Below, one piece after another: positions 1-12,110 of a DNA stretch of 64,000 nt. Every line of letters starts with the position of its first letter. Position 1 is the first letter of the stretch. A model generated the notes under the pieces. The model ran no database searches. It was not told the origin of the DNA and was given only the letters and a program-made list of their open reading frames with translations. The position numbers and the translations under genes were made by a program. Source of the stretch: Aquabacter sp. L1I39 (GTDB lineage Bacteria > Pseudomonadota > Alphaproteobacteria > Rhizobiales > Xanthobacteraceae). The stretch is from positions 2,154,385-2,218,384 of the forward strand of contig NZ_CP072392.1 of the NCBI RefSeq assembly GCF_017742835.1, given 5' to 3'.

Positions 1-145
1 CCATGAAAGGCAGAAGCGGCATGGAGACACGCGAACGATCTGTCAGCCCAGACCGCTTCAGCTTGGAAACGCCACCGCCCTCTGTCTTCTTGTTTTAACG
101 CATCTCCGTCACGCGAACCGGCGCCCACTTCGCTCTGGACCTGCT

Positions 146-433
146 CTAGCCGACCCAGAGGTCTGACCGAAAGGCCAGAAGATGCACACTGCGCACCGGA
201 TCTTGCGGCCGCGGACGGGGATCCTGCAAGGGCTGGGGGGTCGGCTCAGGCTCGCGGCGTGGCTCGCGGGACGGATCTCCCTCCGGCAGCGGGGGCAGGC
301 CGGGCGTGTTGGGTTCCGGCGGCAGCGGAGGATCCTCCAAGGGCGCCGGCGGCGGCACGGGAACCTCGGGCGGGCGGATCGGGTCATTGCCTGGAATGGA
401 GGCAGCCAGGCGGAAATGGGGTGTGGCGATCAC
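146..433 (-). CDS. Small proline-rich hypothetical protein
   Basis: This would encode 95 residues from a GTG start. The start is chosen because a GGAGG lies 7 nt upstream on the minus strand (plus-strand CCTCC at 441-445). From about residue 19 to 80 the protein is dominated by Pro, Glu, Asp and Arg in PPEVP, PLPPEP and PSREP-type units, with no hydrophobic segment or cysteine. Short proline-rich proteins of this look occur in Rhizobiales genomes, but I cannot name a family. Function is unknown; the composition suggests a disordered protein. It lies downstream of the LysR gene on the same strand but beyond that gene's terminator, so it probably has its own promoter. The good ribosome site supports a real gene; the low-complexity composition argues for caution. 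Confidence 0.45.
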   Translation of the reverse strand: MIATPHFRLAASIPGNDPIRPPEVPVPPPAPLEDPPLPPEPNTPGLPPLPEGDPSREPRREPEPTPQPLQDPRPRPQDPVRSVHLLAFRSDLWVG

Positions 434-852
434 AGACGTGCCTCCGGGCTGATCGGGAATGGGGTCTGGCGCAGGCGCCGGACACTCTCAAGTCAGCACC
501 AACGCGCCATGGCCCGAGAGGTTCCGGGCGTCAGGTAAAGCCGGCGCTTCTTCTTGCCGACGACGGACAAAACTGCCGGACCACTTGAATTTCCGCAGAG
601 GATTGCCCGCCGTTGCGCTGCGGGCAAAAAGAAAAATGCCGGACCTCTTTCGAGGCCCGGCAAGTATCGCCGCAGAGCGGCGAACCTTCCAGAGGGGAAC
701 AGCTGCTGCACCGCACAAGGTGCAAGCAGCGCATCAACACAATGCCCTCACCTTAGGCATAATGCAATGCGAAATGACCGCATGTCAGGCATGACCCGAA
801 CGCTTAGCTCTGTGCGGTGCAAAACCGCCGTTCGGCGCCCCGCTGACACAAA
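434..852. other. Gene-free stretch downstream of the LysR gene
   Basis: No supported gene lies between the proline-rich ORF and the LysR stop. The short reading frames here on both strands lack ribosome sites and family features. The stretch holds the LysR 3' region and one clear terminator, listed separately. Bases 1-145, left of the proline-rich ORF, are also without a recognisable gene. Confidence 0.6.
626..661 (-). terminator. Rho-independent terminator for the LysR gene
   Basis: On the minus strand a stem made of 652-661 and 638-647 (10 pairs with one A-C mismatch, loop of four) is followed by a run reading ATTTTTCTTTTT (626-637). It lies about 190 nt after the LysR stop codon, the only upstream minus-strand gene. 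Confidence 0.75.
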
Positions 853-1743
853 TCAGTAATTCCAGCGCTGCGCCTTGGAAATGAGGAAGTCTCGGAAGAC
901 CTGGATGCGGGCAACCGAGCGCATTTCCTGAGCATAGGTGAAATATGCCTCCAACTTAGGCGTCTCCCGATCCGTAAACAGCTGGACCAGGGAGGAGGCA
1001 TCATCCGTCAGGTAGTCCGGCAGCGTGCCGATGCCGACACCGCGCTCCACCGCCCGACGCAGGCCGAGCACCGAATTCACCTCGAAGGCCGGCACACGCG
1101 GCGCCCCGCCATCGCGCCCGGCATGCTCCAGCCAGTTCAGGCCCTGGAAATAGCTCGGGATCGGCCCGCCCAGCAAAAGGATCCGGTGCTTGTCCAGCTC
1201 GTCCACGCCGCGGGGATGTCCGTGCCGCTTGATATAGTCGGCCGAGGCATAGGCATGGAAATGCACGGTGAAGAGCTTGCGCTGCACCAGGTCCGGCTGA
1301 ACCGGCTGGCGCATGCGGATGGCCACGTCCGCCTCGCGCATGGCCAAGTCCAGCTCCTCGTCGGTGAGGATCAGCTGGATGCGGATGTCCGGGTAGAGTT
1401 CCACGAACTCGCCCACCCGCGCGGTGAGCCAATGGGTACCAAGGCCGACCGTGGTGGTCACCCTGAGCTCGCCATTGGGTTTTTCCCGGCTGTCGGTGAG
1501 CTGGGCCCGGGCCGATTCGAGCTTGAGGAAGACCTCGTGCGCCGTGCGGTAGAGCAGTTCACCCTGCTCGGTGAGAATGAGGCCGCGGGCATGGCGATGA
1601 AAGAGCGGAACCTTCAGTTCCTGCTCCAGGGCAGAGACCTGCCGGCTCACCGCCGATTGCGAGAGCCCCAGCGTCTCACCCGCATGGGTGAAGGAGCCCG
1701 CCTCGGCCGCGACATGGAAAACCTTAAGCTTGTCCCAATCCAT
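853..1743 (-). CDS. LysR-family transcriptional regulator
   Basis: A 296-residue LysR-type regulator. The winged-helix domain occupies about residues 1-60 (MDWDKLKVF, then SFTHAGETLGLSQSAVSRQV), followed by the effector-binding domain with the usual two lobes, ending near FRDFLISKAQRWNY. The start is the ATG giving MDWDKL, as in the family; a 12-residue extension to an upstream ATG is less likely. It lies 113 bp downstream of trxB on the same strand and may be cotranscribed with it. The effector and targets cannot be read from the sequence. Proximity to thioredoxin reductase makes a redox link possible but unproven. Typical length, no missing parts. Confidence 0.9.
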   Translation of the reverse strand: MDWDKLKVFHVAAEAGSFTHAGETLGLSQSAVSRQVSALEQELKVPLFHRHARGLILTEQGELLYRTAHEVFLKLESARAQLTDSREKPNGELRVTTTVGLGTHWLTARVGEFVELYPDIRIQLILTDEELDLAMREADVAIRMRQPVQPDLVQRKLFTVHFHAYASADYIKRHGHPRGVDELDKHRILLLGGPIPSYFQGLNWLEHAGRDGGAPRVPAFEVNSVLGLRRAVERGVGIGTLPDYLTDDASSLVQLFTDRETPKLEAYFTYAQEMRSVARIQVFRDFLISKAQRWNY

Positions 1744-1856
1744 CCTGGCGTGCCCCCTGGGCCCGGGACAGCACGCCATCTTGCGGCGCCCGGATCTGTC
1801 TTTTCAAAAACCAAAATGGTCCGCACCGCCGCTGAGCCGCGGCGCGGCCCAAACCT

Positions 1857-2816
1857 TTATTCCGCGGCGGCCTGCACCTCTTGCGCGGCAAGGAAACGCT
1901 CGACCTCGAGCGCCGCCATGCAGCCGCGCCCGGCGGCTGTAACCGCTTGGCGGAACACGTCATCGGCCACGTCTCCGGCGGCGAAAAGGCCGGGTACCGA
2001 CGTCGCAGTGGAATCCGGTTCGGTCCACACATAGCCGTTGGACTTGAGCTGAACCTGACCTTCCACGAGGCTGGTGGCCGGCGCATGGCCAATGGCAACG
2101 AACACGCCGTCCGTCGGCAACTCGCTCAGGGCGCCCGTGCGCACGTCGCGCAGCCGCACGCCGGTGACGCGGGGCGGTTCGGCCTCGCCGAGAATCTCGG
2201 CGACTTCCGCATGCCACACCAAACTCACCTTGGGATTGGCGAACAGCCGATCCTGCAGAATGCGTTCGGAGCGCAGCTTGTCGCGGCGATGCACCAAGGT
2301 GACCCGGGAGGCAAAATTGGTGAGGAACAGAGCCTCCTCGACCGCGGTGTTGCCGCCGCCCACCACCACCACATGCTTGCCGCGATAGAAGAAGCCGTCG
2401 CAGGTGGCGCAGGCGGACACGCCGCCGCCCCGGAACGTCTCCTCGGATGGCAGCCCGAGCCAGCGGGCCTGCGCGCCGGTGCACAGGATGACCGTCTCTG
2501 CCACATAGACCTGGCCCGAATCGGTGGTGAGGCGGAACGGGCGCCGGGAGAGATCCAGGGCGTTCACATGGTCGGAGACGATGCGGGTGCCCACATGCTC
2601 CGCCTGGGCGCGCATTTGGTCCATGAGCCAGGGGCCCTGGATCACATCCGCGAAACCGGGGTAGTTTTCCACATCCGTGGTGATGGTGAGCTGGCCGCCG
2701 GGCTGGATGCCCTCGATCAGGACGGGCTCAAGCATGGCTCGCGCCGCATAGATGGCAGCCGTATAGCCGGCCGGTCCAGAGCCGATGATGACGACCTTTA
2801 CATGTTGGGCAGGCAT
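1857..2816 (-). CDS. trxB: Thioredoxin-disulfide reductase
   Basis: A 319-residue cytoplasmic FAD enzyme that reduces thioredoxin with NADPH. An N-terminal FAD-binding motif (IGSGPAGYTAA, residues 11-21) is followed by the redox-active CATC at 136-139 in the usual GGGVSACATCDG context. The NADPH-binding loop VVGGGNTAVEEA is at about 151-162, and the C-terminal FAD motif GLFAAGDVADD is present. The start giving MPAQHVKVVIIG is chosen because the FAD motif should sit near the N terminus; a 40-residue upstream extension is basic and unlike the family. It is transcribed divergently from the lrp gene, and the shared 227-bp region carries a palindromic operator, so the Lrp-type protein may control it. 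Confidence 0.95.
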   Translation of the reverse strand: MPAQHVKVVIIGSGPAGYTAAIYAARAMLEPVLIEGIQPGGQLTITTDVENYPGFADVIQGPWLMDQMRAQAEHVGTRIVSDHVNALDLSRRPFRLTTDSGQVYVAETVILCTGAQARWLGLPSEETFRGGGVSACATCDGFFYRGKHVVVVGGGNTAVEEALFLTNFASRVTLVHRRDKLRSERILQDRLFANPKVSLVWHAEVAEILGEAEPPRVTGVRLRDVRTGALSELPTDGVFVAIGHAPATSLVEGQVQLKSNGYVWTEPDSTATSVPGLFAAGDVADDVFRQAVTAAGRGCMAALEVERFLAAQEVQAAAE

Positions 2817-2972
2817 GAAAACCTCGAAACGACAGGCGTCGCGCCAGGCGGTTTCCGTGCGTCGGAATGTCCGACGCTTCCGCTCCGAGCCGGCTACGAG
2901 CCATGCGTCAATGTAGGGTCTGGCACGCACCATCACAAGGCGAGAGGTTCACGCAAGGGTGCGGGCGCGATC

Positions 2973-2989
2973 ACGAAATATTATTTCGT
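2973..2989. promoter_or_regulatory. Palindromic operator between trxB and lrp
   Basis: ACGAAAT-ATT-ATTTCGT is a perfect 7-bp inverted repeat with a 3-bp AT centre, in an otherwise GC-rich region. It lies 55 bp before the lrp start and 157 bp before the trxB start. Dyads of this size with an AT-rich middle are typical of Lrp/AsnC-family sites, so autoregulation by the adjacent gene product is the simplest reading. Confidence 0.65.
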
Positions 2990-3043
2990 TGCACTGCCGA
3001 AAGCCTGCACTAAGGTGCCGACGCTTTCCGCGGGAGGACCACC

Positions 3044-3538
3044 TTGACCATTCATCTCGATGCCGTGGACTGGAAGATCCTGTCCGAGCTCCAGCTGGAC
3101 GGCCGGATGACCAATGTGGAGCTGTCTCGCCGGGTCGGCATCTCGGCCCCACCTTGCCTGCGGCGCGTCCGGGCGCTGGAGGAGGAGGGCATCATCCAGG
3201 GCTACCGGGCGCTGCTCGACGAGAAACGCCTTGGCTATGACCTGATGTCTTTCGCCATGGTGCACCTCATTAGCCAAGCGGAGGCGGACCTGACGGCCTT
3301 CCAGGCACGCATCGACAGCTGGCCGCTGGTCCGCGGCGCATGGATGCTCTCGGGCGACGTGGACTTCCTGATGCTGTGCGTGGCGCCGGACCTGCGGACC
3401 TTCCAAAACTTCGTGCTGGAAATCACCGCCGCGCCCAATGTGCGCAACGTCAAGACGGCGCTATCGCTGGGGCAAACGAAGAATGCGCCCATCGTCCCGC
3501 TGGTGCCGGAAACGGCAAAGGCGGCGCCCTCGCGCTAA
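3044..3538 (+). CDS. Lrp/AsnC-family transcriptional regulator
   Basis: A 164-residue Lrp-type regulator: N-terminal helix-turn-helix (about residues 1-60, ILSELQLDGRMTNVELSRRV) followed by the RAM/AsnC ligand-binding domain (about 65-145, including GAWMLSGDVDFLM). The start is TTG at 3044, supported by GGGAGG at 3032-3037 with proper spacing and by the protein beginning directly at the expected helix. These proteins bind amino acids or related ligands and act as octamers; the ligand here is unknown. It is divergent from trxB, and a perfect dyad sits in the shared promoter region. It is convergent with greA. Confidence 0.92.
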   Translation: MTIHLDAVDWKILSELQLDGRMTNVELSRRVGISAPPCLRRVRALEEEGIIQGYRALLDEKRLGYDLMSFAMVHLISQAEADLTAFQARIDSWPLVRGAWMLSGDVDFLMLCVAPDLRTFQNFVLEITAAPNVRNVKTALSLGQTKNAPIVPLVPETAKAAPSR

Positions 3539-3575
3539 GGTCTGAGCCAGGTGCGCCTCCCCCAACCGAAGGCCG

Positions 3576-3598
3576 GCCGGCGGATGACACCCGCCGGC
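3576..3598. terminator. Hairpin between convergent lrp and greA
   Basis: GCCGGCGG and CCGCCGGC form a perfect 8-bp stem with a 7-nt loop between the two convergent stop codons. There is no T-run, so it is a possible bidirectional terminator only. Confidence 0.45.
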
Positions 3599-3616
3599 GG
3601 CCAAACAGGCTTCAGA

Positions 3617-4090
3617 TCAGACCCAGCGGACCGATACGATCTCGAATGACCGGGGCCCCTTCGGGGTCACCACCTCGACGCTGGCCCCCTTGCTCTTCCC
3701 AATCAGCGCGCGCGCCACGGGAGACGAGATGGAGATCCGTCCCGCTTTGGCATCGGCTTCGCTGTCGCCGACGATCTGCCAGACCTTCTCCTCTTCCGTG
3801 TCCTCGTCCACCAAGGTCACGGTCGCGCCGAACTTCACCGTATCGCCCGACAGCTTGCTGACGTCGATGACCTCGGCGCGCGAGAGCTTATCCTCCAGCT
3901 CGGCGATGCGACCCTCGTTTAGGGATTGCTGCTCCTTCGCCGCGTGATATTCCGCATTTTCTGACAGGTCGCCGTGCGCCCGCGCCTCGGAGATGGCGTT
4001 GATGATGCGCGGACGCTCCACCTGCTGGCGATGCCGCAATTCGTTTTCCAGGGCAACGTAGCCGTGCCCCGTCATGGGAATCTTCTCCAT
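3617..4090 (-). CDS. greA: Transcription elongation factor GreA
   Basis: A 157-residue GreA, the standard length. It rescues backtracked RNA polymerase by stimulating transcript cleavage. The N-terminal coiled coil (about residues 1-75) carries the acidic tip region [13 protein letters not shown] (41-53), and the C-terminal FKBP-like domain includes [15 protein letters not shown]. The start gives [11 protein letters not shown], typical of the alphaproteobacterial protein, with AGGA at a suitable distance. It follows carB on the same strand with a 378-bp gap, so it is probably transcribed separately. Confidence 0.97.
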   Translation of the reverse strand: MEKIPMTGHGYVALENELRHRQQVERPRIINAISEARAHGDLSENAEYHAAKEQQSLNEGRIAELEDKLSRAEVIDVSKLSGDTVKFGATVTLVDEDTEEEKVWQIVGDSEADAKAGRISISSPVARALIGKSKGASVEVVTPKGPRSFEIVSVRWV

Positions 4091-4468
4091 GGGTCCTGCT
4101 CGAGACCTCCTCGCACCGCCGCCCCGCCTGGGGCGGCGTTGAATGATGGTGGCGGGCCTCCCGTAGAAGCGAGGGCGCCAACCGACATTTCAAACGGAAC
4201 AAAGCGACCCCGCACCTCCCGCCAAGGTCGCCGCCTTTCAGCCAGCGCCTGACGGGCGGCGCGACGCCGCTCGATCGTCCCATGCTATCGGCCGCGTTCC
4301 GCGGCCGCCCTGCGCCGGCAGTCTGCCGAATGGGTCGTTCCATTCAGCATGTAGCCGGCAACCTTCATAACCACATGACAGCCTTGAATCGTCCCGCGCG
4401 GACTGTCTTCATCTGCGCGGAACGAACTCCGGCCGGGGAATGCCTGTTCCCGGCCACAGTCCTGGATG
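4091..4468. other. Intergenic region between greA and carB
   Basis: There is no recognisable gene in these 378 bp. The stretch should contain the greA promoter and the carB terminator; I see the hairpin listed at 4431-4455 and no clear -35/-10 pair. Confidence 0.6.
4431..4455 (-). terminator. Hairpin downstream of carB
   Basis: GGCCGGGGAA (4431-4440) pairs with TTCCCGGCC (4447-4455) with one bulged G and a 6-nt loop. It lies 14 nt after the carB stop on the minus strand. No T-tract follows. Confidence 0.5.
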
Positions 4469-7825
<3,357 letters not shown>

Positions 7826-8020
7826 GTCTCGCTGGCGCTCGACGGGCGCAAAAAAAGGGCCGCGGGTCACGCGCCCCTGTGGATTGATTTTCCGTCGTTC
7901 GACGGCAGAGGTGGCGTCGCGGCGTTGAATTCTCTTCGCCCGGCGCGCTATCTGGCTTCCTTAGACCATAATTCAACGCGACGGAAGACCATCGTCCCGT
8001 TGTGCGGAGCCTCCGGCCTC

Positions 8021-8455
8021 ATGTCCCTGTTGAAGCGCCTCCTTTCGGAGAACCGCCACCTCATCACGCAGTTCGCCATCTTCGTCGCCGTGGGCGCCAC
8101 CGCCTTCGTGGCGCATTTCCTGGTGCTGGGCGGGCTGGTGGAGTGGGAGATTCTCGGTCCGGTGGCCGCGTCCATGGTCGGATTCGTGGTGGGGACCCTG
8201 GTCACCTACACGCTGAACAGCAGCTTCACCTTCCAGTCGAGCCGCTCCCATGCGGGCGCCCTGCCCCGCTATTTTGCGGTTGCAGGGGTCGCCTTCGTGC
8301 TGAACGGGGTGCTGATGGACCTCTTCACCCACCGGCTCGGTATTTTCTACCTGCTGGCGCAAGCGCTCACGAGCGGGCTGGTCCTGTGCTGGACTTTCTC
8401 CGGATACCGCCTGTGGGCCTTTGCCGACAAGAGCGCCCGCGGATCCGCGCGATAA
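8021..8455 (+). CDS. GtrA-family membrane protein
   Basis: A 144-residue integral membrane protein with four predicted helices at about residues 16-38, 46-66, 83-102 and 108-128. The GtrA family signature NSSFTFQ follows helix 2, and an FSGYRLWAF motif follows helix 4. GtrA-like proteins are thought to flip or help transfer polyprenyl-linked sugars during cell-surface polysaccharide synthesis. The ATG at 8021 is chosen because it places a short basic segment before the first helix. It ends 3 bp from the convergent methyltransferase gene. No glycosyltransferase partner is adjacent, so the specific substrate is unknown. Confidence 0.88.
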   Translation: MSLLKRLLSENRHLITQFAIFVAVGATAFVAHFLVLGGLVEWEILGPVAASMVGFVVGTLVTYTLNSSFTFQSSRSHAGALPRYFAVAGVAFVLNGVLMDLFTHRLGIFYLLAQALTSGLVLCWTFSGYRLWAFADKSARGSAR

Positions 8456-8458
8456 AGT

Positions 8459-9151
8459 TTACGGCGCGCGATTTGCAGTGAAGGCCATGCGCTCCTGATT
8501 GTGCCCCACATTCGGCCGCACCCGCCGCGCGGTGAATCCCGCCTTGGCGAGCACGTCGAGCATCGCCGCCTCGCTATATTGGGACAGGCCAAGGTCCGCG
8601 CGCAGCTTGCGATAGGGCGAAAAGACGGTGCGCACCAGGCCCAGCACGGCCGAGCCGAGAAACCCCTCCGCCCCCCCGAAGCGCAGAAGGGCGAGCGCGT
8701 CCCGCACCGCGCTCACATGCGGCGGGATCACATCGGCGACCAGCAGCGTGCCGCCTGGCGCAAGGAGCCGCCGCCAGGTGGCCATCAGGTCATCGCGCAC
8801 CTGCGGGGAAAGATATTGCAGGAGGGAATTGGCGACGATGAGATCGAAGCTGCCCTCCGGCAGGGCCGCCACTTCCTCCGGCGAGAGAACGTGGATGCGC
8901 GGATTGCCGGCAACGCGTGCCTTCAGGCCCTGGCGAACACCGGGGGCGGCATCGCTCAACGTCAGTTGGCCACAGGCCTGCGCCAGCGCCTGCGCACCCA
9001 GCGCCTCACCGCAGCCATAGTCGAGCACGCGCGCCTGGGGGTGGGGGACGAAGCGGGCAATGTCGGCGGCGATGCGGGCATAATGGACCTGCTTGTGCCG
9101 CTCGCTTGTATAGATGGCGTGGCTGCCGTCCCAAAAGGAGATCCAGTCCAT
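8459..9151 (-). CDS. Class I SAM-dependent methyltransferase
   Basis: A 230-residue methyltransferase. The SAM-binding motif I is VLDYGCGEA (residues 42-50), motif II includes LTLSDAAPGV, and the post-motif FDLIVANSLLQYLS is present, as in UbiE/class I enzymes. The start giving MDWISFWDG is chosen because a GAGGAA lies just upstream and the longer reading frame is only basic filler. The C-terminal half (FLGSAVLGLVRTVFSPYRKLR) is somewhat hydrophobic, and the LSQYSEAAMLDVLAKAGF region resembles methyltransferases acting on lipid-linked or small-molecule acceptors. The substrate cannot be predicted. It is convergent with gtrA, with only 3 bp between stops. Confidence 0.88.
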   Translation of the reverse strand: MDWISFWDGSHAIYTSERHKQVHYARIAADIARFVPHPQARVLDYGCGEALGAQALAQACGQLTLSDAAPGVRQGLKARVAGNPRIHVLSPEEVAALPEGSFDLIVANSLLQYLSPQVRDDLMATWRRLLAPGGTLLVADVIPPHVSAVRDALALLRFGGAEGFLGSAVLGLVRTVFSPYRKLRADLGLSQYSEAAMLDVLAKAGFTARRVRPNVGHNQERMAFTANRAP

Positions 9152-9392
9152 TGCGTTCCTCGTCCGGCCCCGCGCCCGGTTCAGCGGCAAGTCATGCGAT
9201 GGAATGGAACGGGCTGTCCAGCGTCGGAACCGCGCATCGTTGCGGGGCGCCCTCTTGCCCTAAAACCCTGGGCTGCTCCAGCCACACTCAAGTCGAAGCC
9301 CCTACGGCGCCAACAAAGAAAAGACCGGATGGGACAGTCCCTTCCGGCTCCACTCTATCCCATAGACCGCAAAGGGCCTGCGCCCTCTGGCG

Positions 9393-9650
9393 TCAGCGCG
9401 CCGCGAAGGCGATGCCCTCCTTCACCTGCACGATGGCCTGATCGATCAGCCCCATGGCCGCCTCGCGGTGCCCGCCCTTGTTCGGAGTGGCCCGTTCCAG
9501 GCTGGCGCGGGCGCCGCGGAGCTGCTCCAGGGCCGCTTCCATGTCCCCCTGATAGGCCACCGCGGAGGTGATCGCCGCGCCGCCGGCGAGCGCGACGCCC
9601 ATCCCGAGAGCGAAACCAAGAACTGCGCCGCGCGAAATAACCTTAGCCAT
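9393..9650 (-). CDS. Small exported or membrane-anchored hypothetical protein
   Basis: An 84-residue protein that starts MAKVISRGAVLGF. Residues 8-33 form a Gly/Ala-rich hydrophobic segment that could be a signal peptide or a single anchor. The rest is a helical stretch (DMEAALEQLRGARASLERA and IDQAIVQVKEGIAFA) predicted to be coiled or amphipathic. The start is supported by GGAGG about 7 nt upstream. I do not recognise a named family. It stands alone between a methyltransferase and a lipoprotein gene, all on the minus strand. A small periplasmic helical protein is the most that can be said. Confidence 0.7.
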   Translation of the reverse strand: MAKVISRGAVLGFALGMGVALAGGAAITSAVAYQGDMEAALEQLRGARASLERATPNKGGHREAAMGLIDQAIVQVKEGIAFAAR

Positions 9651-9741
9651 ATCCTGCCTCCATAAACACGACAATCCGCACGGGCCATTGTGGCGTACTT
9701 GCGGCAAGTTTTAGGCATTACAGGAATTTAACGGACCACAA

Positions 9742-10464
9742 TCACCATTTATAGTTGACCCAAAATAGACCCACAGTCGGATTCAAGGCGCGGATCGCCG
9801 GATCCGAGGACGAATATACCTTCGGCCCGGAGGCCTTTGCCTGAGCAGAATCCGATGCGGTGGCGGAGATCGCGAACTGCACACCCACCCGGCACGGGCC
9901 GGGAATGCTGGCGAGGCGCCCGCCCTGCCAGTCAGTCACCACGCCGCCATTGTCGCCGCCGAAGCCGACGATGCGGAAGGGGCGCCCATTGGCTTTCTGC
10001 ACATCGACGATCGACGTGCCGATACTGACACCCGCGACGCTCCAGGCGCTCTCATCGGTGAACGCCACGCGCGTCGGCGTGGTGTAGCCGATGGCATCCG
10101 CCCACGCGATATCGACGCGCAGCTTTGGATCACCGGCCAGCAGCACCGAACCGGGAGAGGAGCCTCCGCCGGGCTGCTGCACATCGGCGCGGCTCATGGC
10201 TTGTGCGCCGAAATCGGCGATGAGATTGACTTCGGTTGTCGTCGGGGCCCATGGCCCCGAACATTGAAATACCCGGGGCCCGGCGGTGGGAGCAGGTACA
10301 TTCACGACCGCCTCATAGGCGCCCCACGGATCAGTTTCCGTTACCGTAGCGGTGCCCCAACTTGGACCCTGCGAAGACGTGCAACCAGTGAGAAGCCCGG
10401 CAAGGCTCGCGGCCAAAACCAAATGCCTCCCTGCTCCGCCAACCTGCCAAGCGTGAATGGACAT
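9742..10464 (-). CDS. Putative lipoprotein of unknown function
   Basis: A 240-residue lipoprotein. The N terminus has a basic/hydrophobic segment ending in the lipobox LLTGC with the acyl-accepting Cys at residue 28, followed by Ser-Ser-Gln, which suggests sorting to the outer membrane. The mature part is Gly- and aromatic-containing (SGPWAPTTTEVNLIADFG, ending GLFWVNYKW) with no motif I recognise. A GGAGG precedes the ATG. It is one of two lipoprotein genes on the minus strand here, with the DUF2478 gene between them. Its function is unknown. Confidence 0.8.
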   Translation of the reverse strand: MSIHAWQVGGAGRHLVLAASLAGLLTGCTSSQGPSWGTATVTETDPWGAYEAVVNVPAPTAGPRVFQCSGPWAPTTTEVNLIADFGAQAMSRADVQQPGGGSSPGSVLLAGDPKLRVDIAWADAIGYTTPTRVAFTDESAWSVAGVSIGTSIVDVQKANGRPFRIVGFGGDNGGVVTDWQGGRLASIPGPCRVGVQFAISATASDSAQAKASGPKVYSSSDPAIRALNPTVGLFWVNYKW

Positions 10465-10553
10465 GCCTTTTCTCCCTCCGGCCCGGCACCAGTCTTAGCC
10501 GAAGAGAACAAGGCGAGCCAGATACTTGACCTCAATCACCGAAGACGTGCGGT

Positions 10554-11072
10554 TCAGATGCCATCGAACCAGGCATCGATCTCATCGGGGGACATTCCTC
10601 CAAATCGCGCCATCGGACCGGCGAAGTCCGCCCAAGCGGCTGCAACGGCCGGGGAGACCGAGGTGAGGATGGGCAGGTCCGCGAGGACCGCCGCGTGAAA
10701 CGCGTCGGTCAGGCCGCGCCCCTCCGCCTCCTGCCGCCCGAACTTGCTGAGGATGACCAGAGCCCTCTCCTCGCCGCCATCAAGACGGGCGATGGAAGCC
10801 TGCACCGCCGCACAGGCGGCGGCGAGGCCCTCGGGGTCCAGGCTGCACCCGGCAGCGCCTGGGCCAAGCTTCTGGTTGAGCGGGTATTGGCCCCCACTCG
10901 CCAGATCCAGAAGGTGCACATCGTCGGGATCATCGGGGTTCGGCAGGGTCTCCACCGCGCCCAGAACGAGAAGACCGCGAGCACGAAAGCGCTGCACGGC
11001 GTCTGCCAGCACACGGCGGACGCCCCCGCGATCTGCTCCCTGGAGGGCCAGAATCCGCGCTTGGCTCGTCAT
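10554..11072 (-). CDS. DUF2478 family protein (NTPase-like)
   Basis: A 172-residue protein of the DUF2478 family, recognised from LGPGAAGCSLDPEGLAAA and LVILSKFGRQEAEGRGL, which in this family resemble the nucleotide-binding fold of THEP1-type nucleoside triphosphatases. A classical P-loop is not obvious at the N terminus (ALQGADRGGVRRVLADAV), so activity is uncertain. In related bacteria members often lie near molybdate transport or nitrogenase genes; here the neighbours are two lipoproteins, so no such link is visible. It is likely cytoplasmic. The family assignment is from memory of the motif pattern. Confidence 0.78.
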   Translation of the reverse strand: MTSQARILALQGADRGGVRRVLADAVQRFRARGLLVLGAVETLPNPDDPDDVHLLDLASGGQYPLNQKLGPGAAGCSLDPEGLAAACAAVQASIARLDGGEERALVILSKFGRQEAEGRGLTDAFHAAVLADLPILTSVSPAVAAAWADFAGPMARFGGMSPDEIDAWFDGI

Positions 11073-11219
11073 GGCCCGGCCCCTCCATCACCCCGCCACC
11101 GCGGTCGTCCCTGGGCATAGCTATACCAGCGATGGTTTCGCCTGGCATCGGCGCAGAGGTGAGACACGAAGGCAGGGGCTGAGACTGGGATGCGGCGGCA
11201 ACGCGCGCCCCCCACCCGC

Positions 11220-12110
11220 CTATTGCCCCGCCGGAGGCGGCGCCTCGGCATTTGCAGCGCCTGCCGCCGCCGAAGAGCCCGCCCCCTTGTCGGTCCATTC
11301 CGGAGGCAGTCCCACGGCACTGCTGAAAAGTCCGCCGACGCCCTGCTCCCGTCCGAACGCCTCGCACGCCGCATATTTCGGGGCGCCCCCCGCCCAGGCC
11401 TGAACGCGCTCCGCGGAAGGTGGCCCCGACATTTTCTGGAACGGGCTCTCGCCTGTCACCACCAGCTTGCTGAAATCATCCCCGAAGGTTGCGGCAAGGT
11501 CATAGGCGTCGCCCACCTGGGAGATGCGCGCCGACCCGGACAGGGCATTGGCACCCTGGCCCCACACCATCGCCGCCTCCTGTATTCCGCGCGGCGTCAC
11601 GGCTTCCGCCTCGATGGAGAGGCTGCCGAGGCCGATGGGCAGACGGGGCGTGGGAACAGGAACTCCGGGCAGCAGCACCGATTTCGCCACGGAGGCCGCC
11701 TTGGTCGCAGCCACCGCATTGGGATCGGTCGCAGCCATGTTTGTGATCACCGCATGAACCGTGAGGTCCGCCGGCTCGGAGCCCGACACCACCTTCAGGC
11801 GCTCGCTCAGGCCGGCGCAAAGCGAGCGATCCACCGCATTGGTCACGAGCTTGCGCTGTTCGGTCGAGATGCCTTGGGACTTTACCGCCGGCGAGAAAGC
11901 GGTCGGCACGAGGCGGACGGTCTTGGCCGCAAGGACGCTTTCCTTGTCCACGCGCAGCTTGGACTTGGCGAGGAGTCCATCGGCCTGAGTCAGGCCGGAA
12001 TAAGAGGAGAGCGTCCCGGCCTCATCCAATGGGGCTGTGGCACATCCTGCGAGAAACAAAGGGGCAAGCGCGAAGCGCAGGGCTCCGCGAAACGTCAGGG
12101 GCGCCGGCAT
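11220..12110 (-). CDS. DUF3313 family lipoprotein
   Basis: A 296-residue lipoprotein. A signal segment ends in the lipobox LFLAGC with Cys23 as the lipidation site. The mature protein begins with the DUF3313 hallmark GTLSSYSGLTQADGLLAKS and continues with the typical SLCAGLSERLKVV and LTVHAVITNM segments. The C-terminal 25 residues are Ala/Pro-rich and probably unstructured. DUF3313 proteins are envelope lipoproteins of unknown role. The ribosome site is weak, and I keep the only start that precedes the signal peptide. A 338-bp gap separates it from uvrB upstream. Confidence 0.85.
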   Translation of the reverse strand: MPAPLTFRGALRFALAPLFLAGCATAPLDEAGTLSSYSGLTQADGLLAKSKLRVDKESVLAAKTVRLVPTAFSPAVKSQGISTEQRKLVTNAVDRSLCAGLSERLKVVSGSEPADLTVHAVITNMAATDPNAVAATKAASVAKSVLLPGVPVPTPRLPIGLGSLSIEAEAVTPRGIQEAAMVWGQGANALSGSARISQVGDAYDLAATFGDDFSKLVVTGESPFQKMSGPPSAERVQAWAGGAPKYAACEAFGREQGVGGLFSSAVGLPPEWTDKGAGSSAAAGAANAEAPPPAGQ

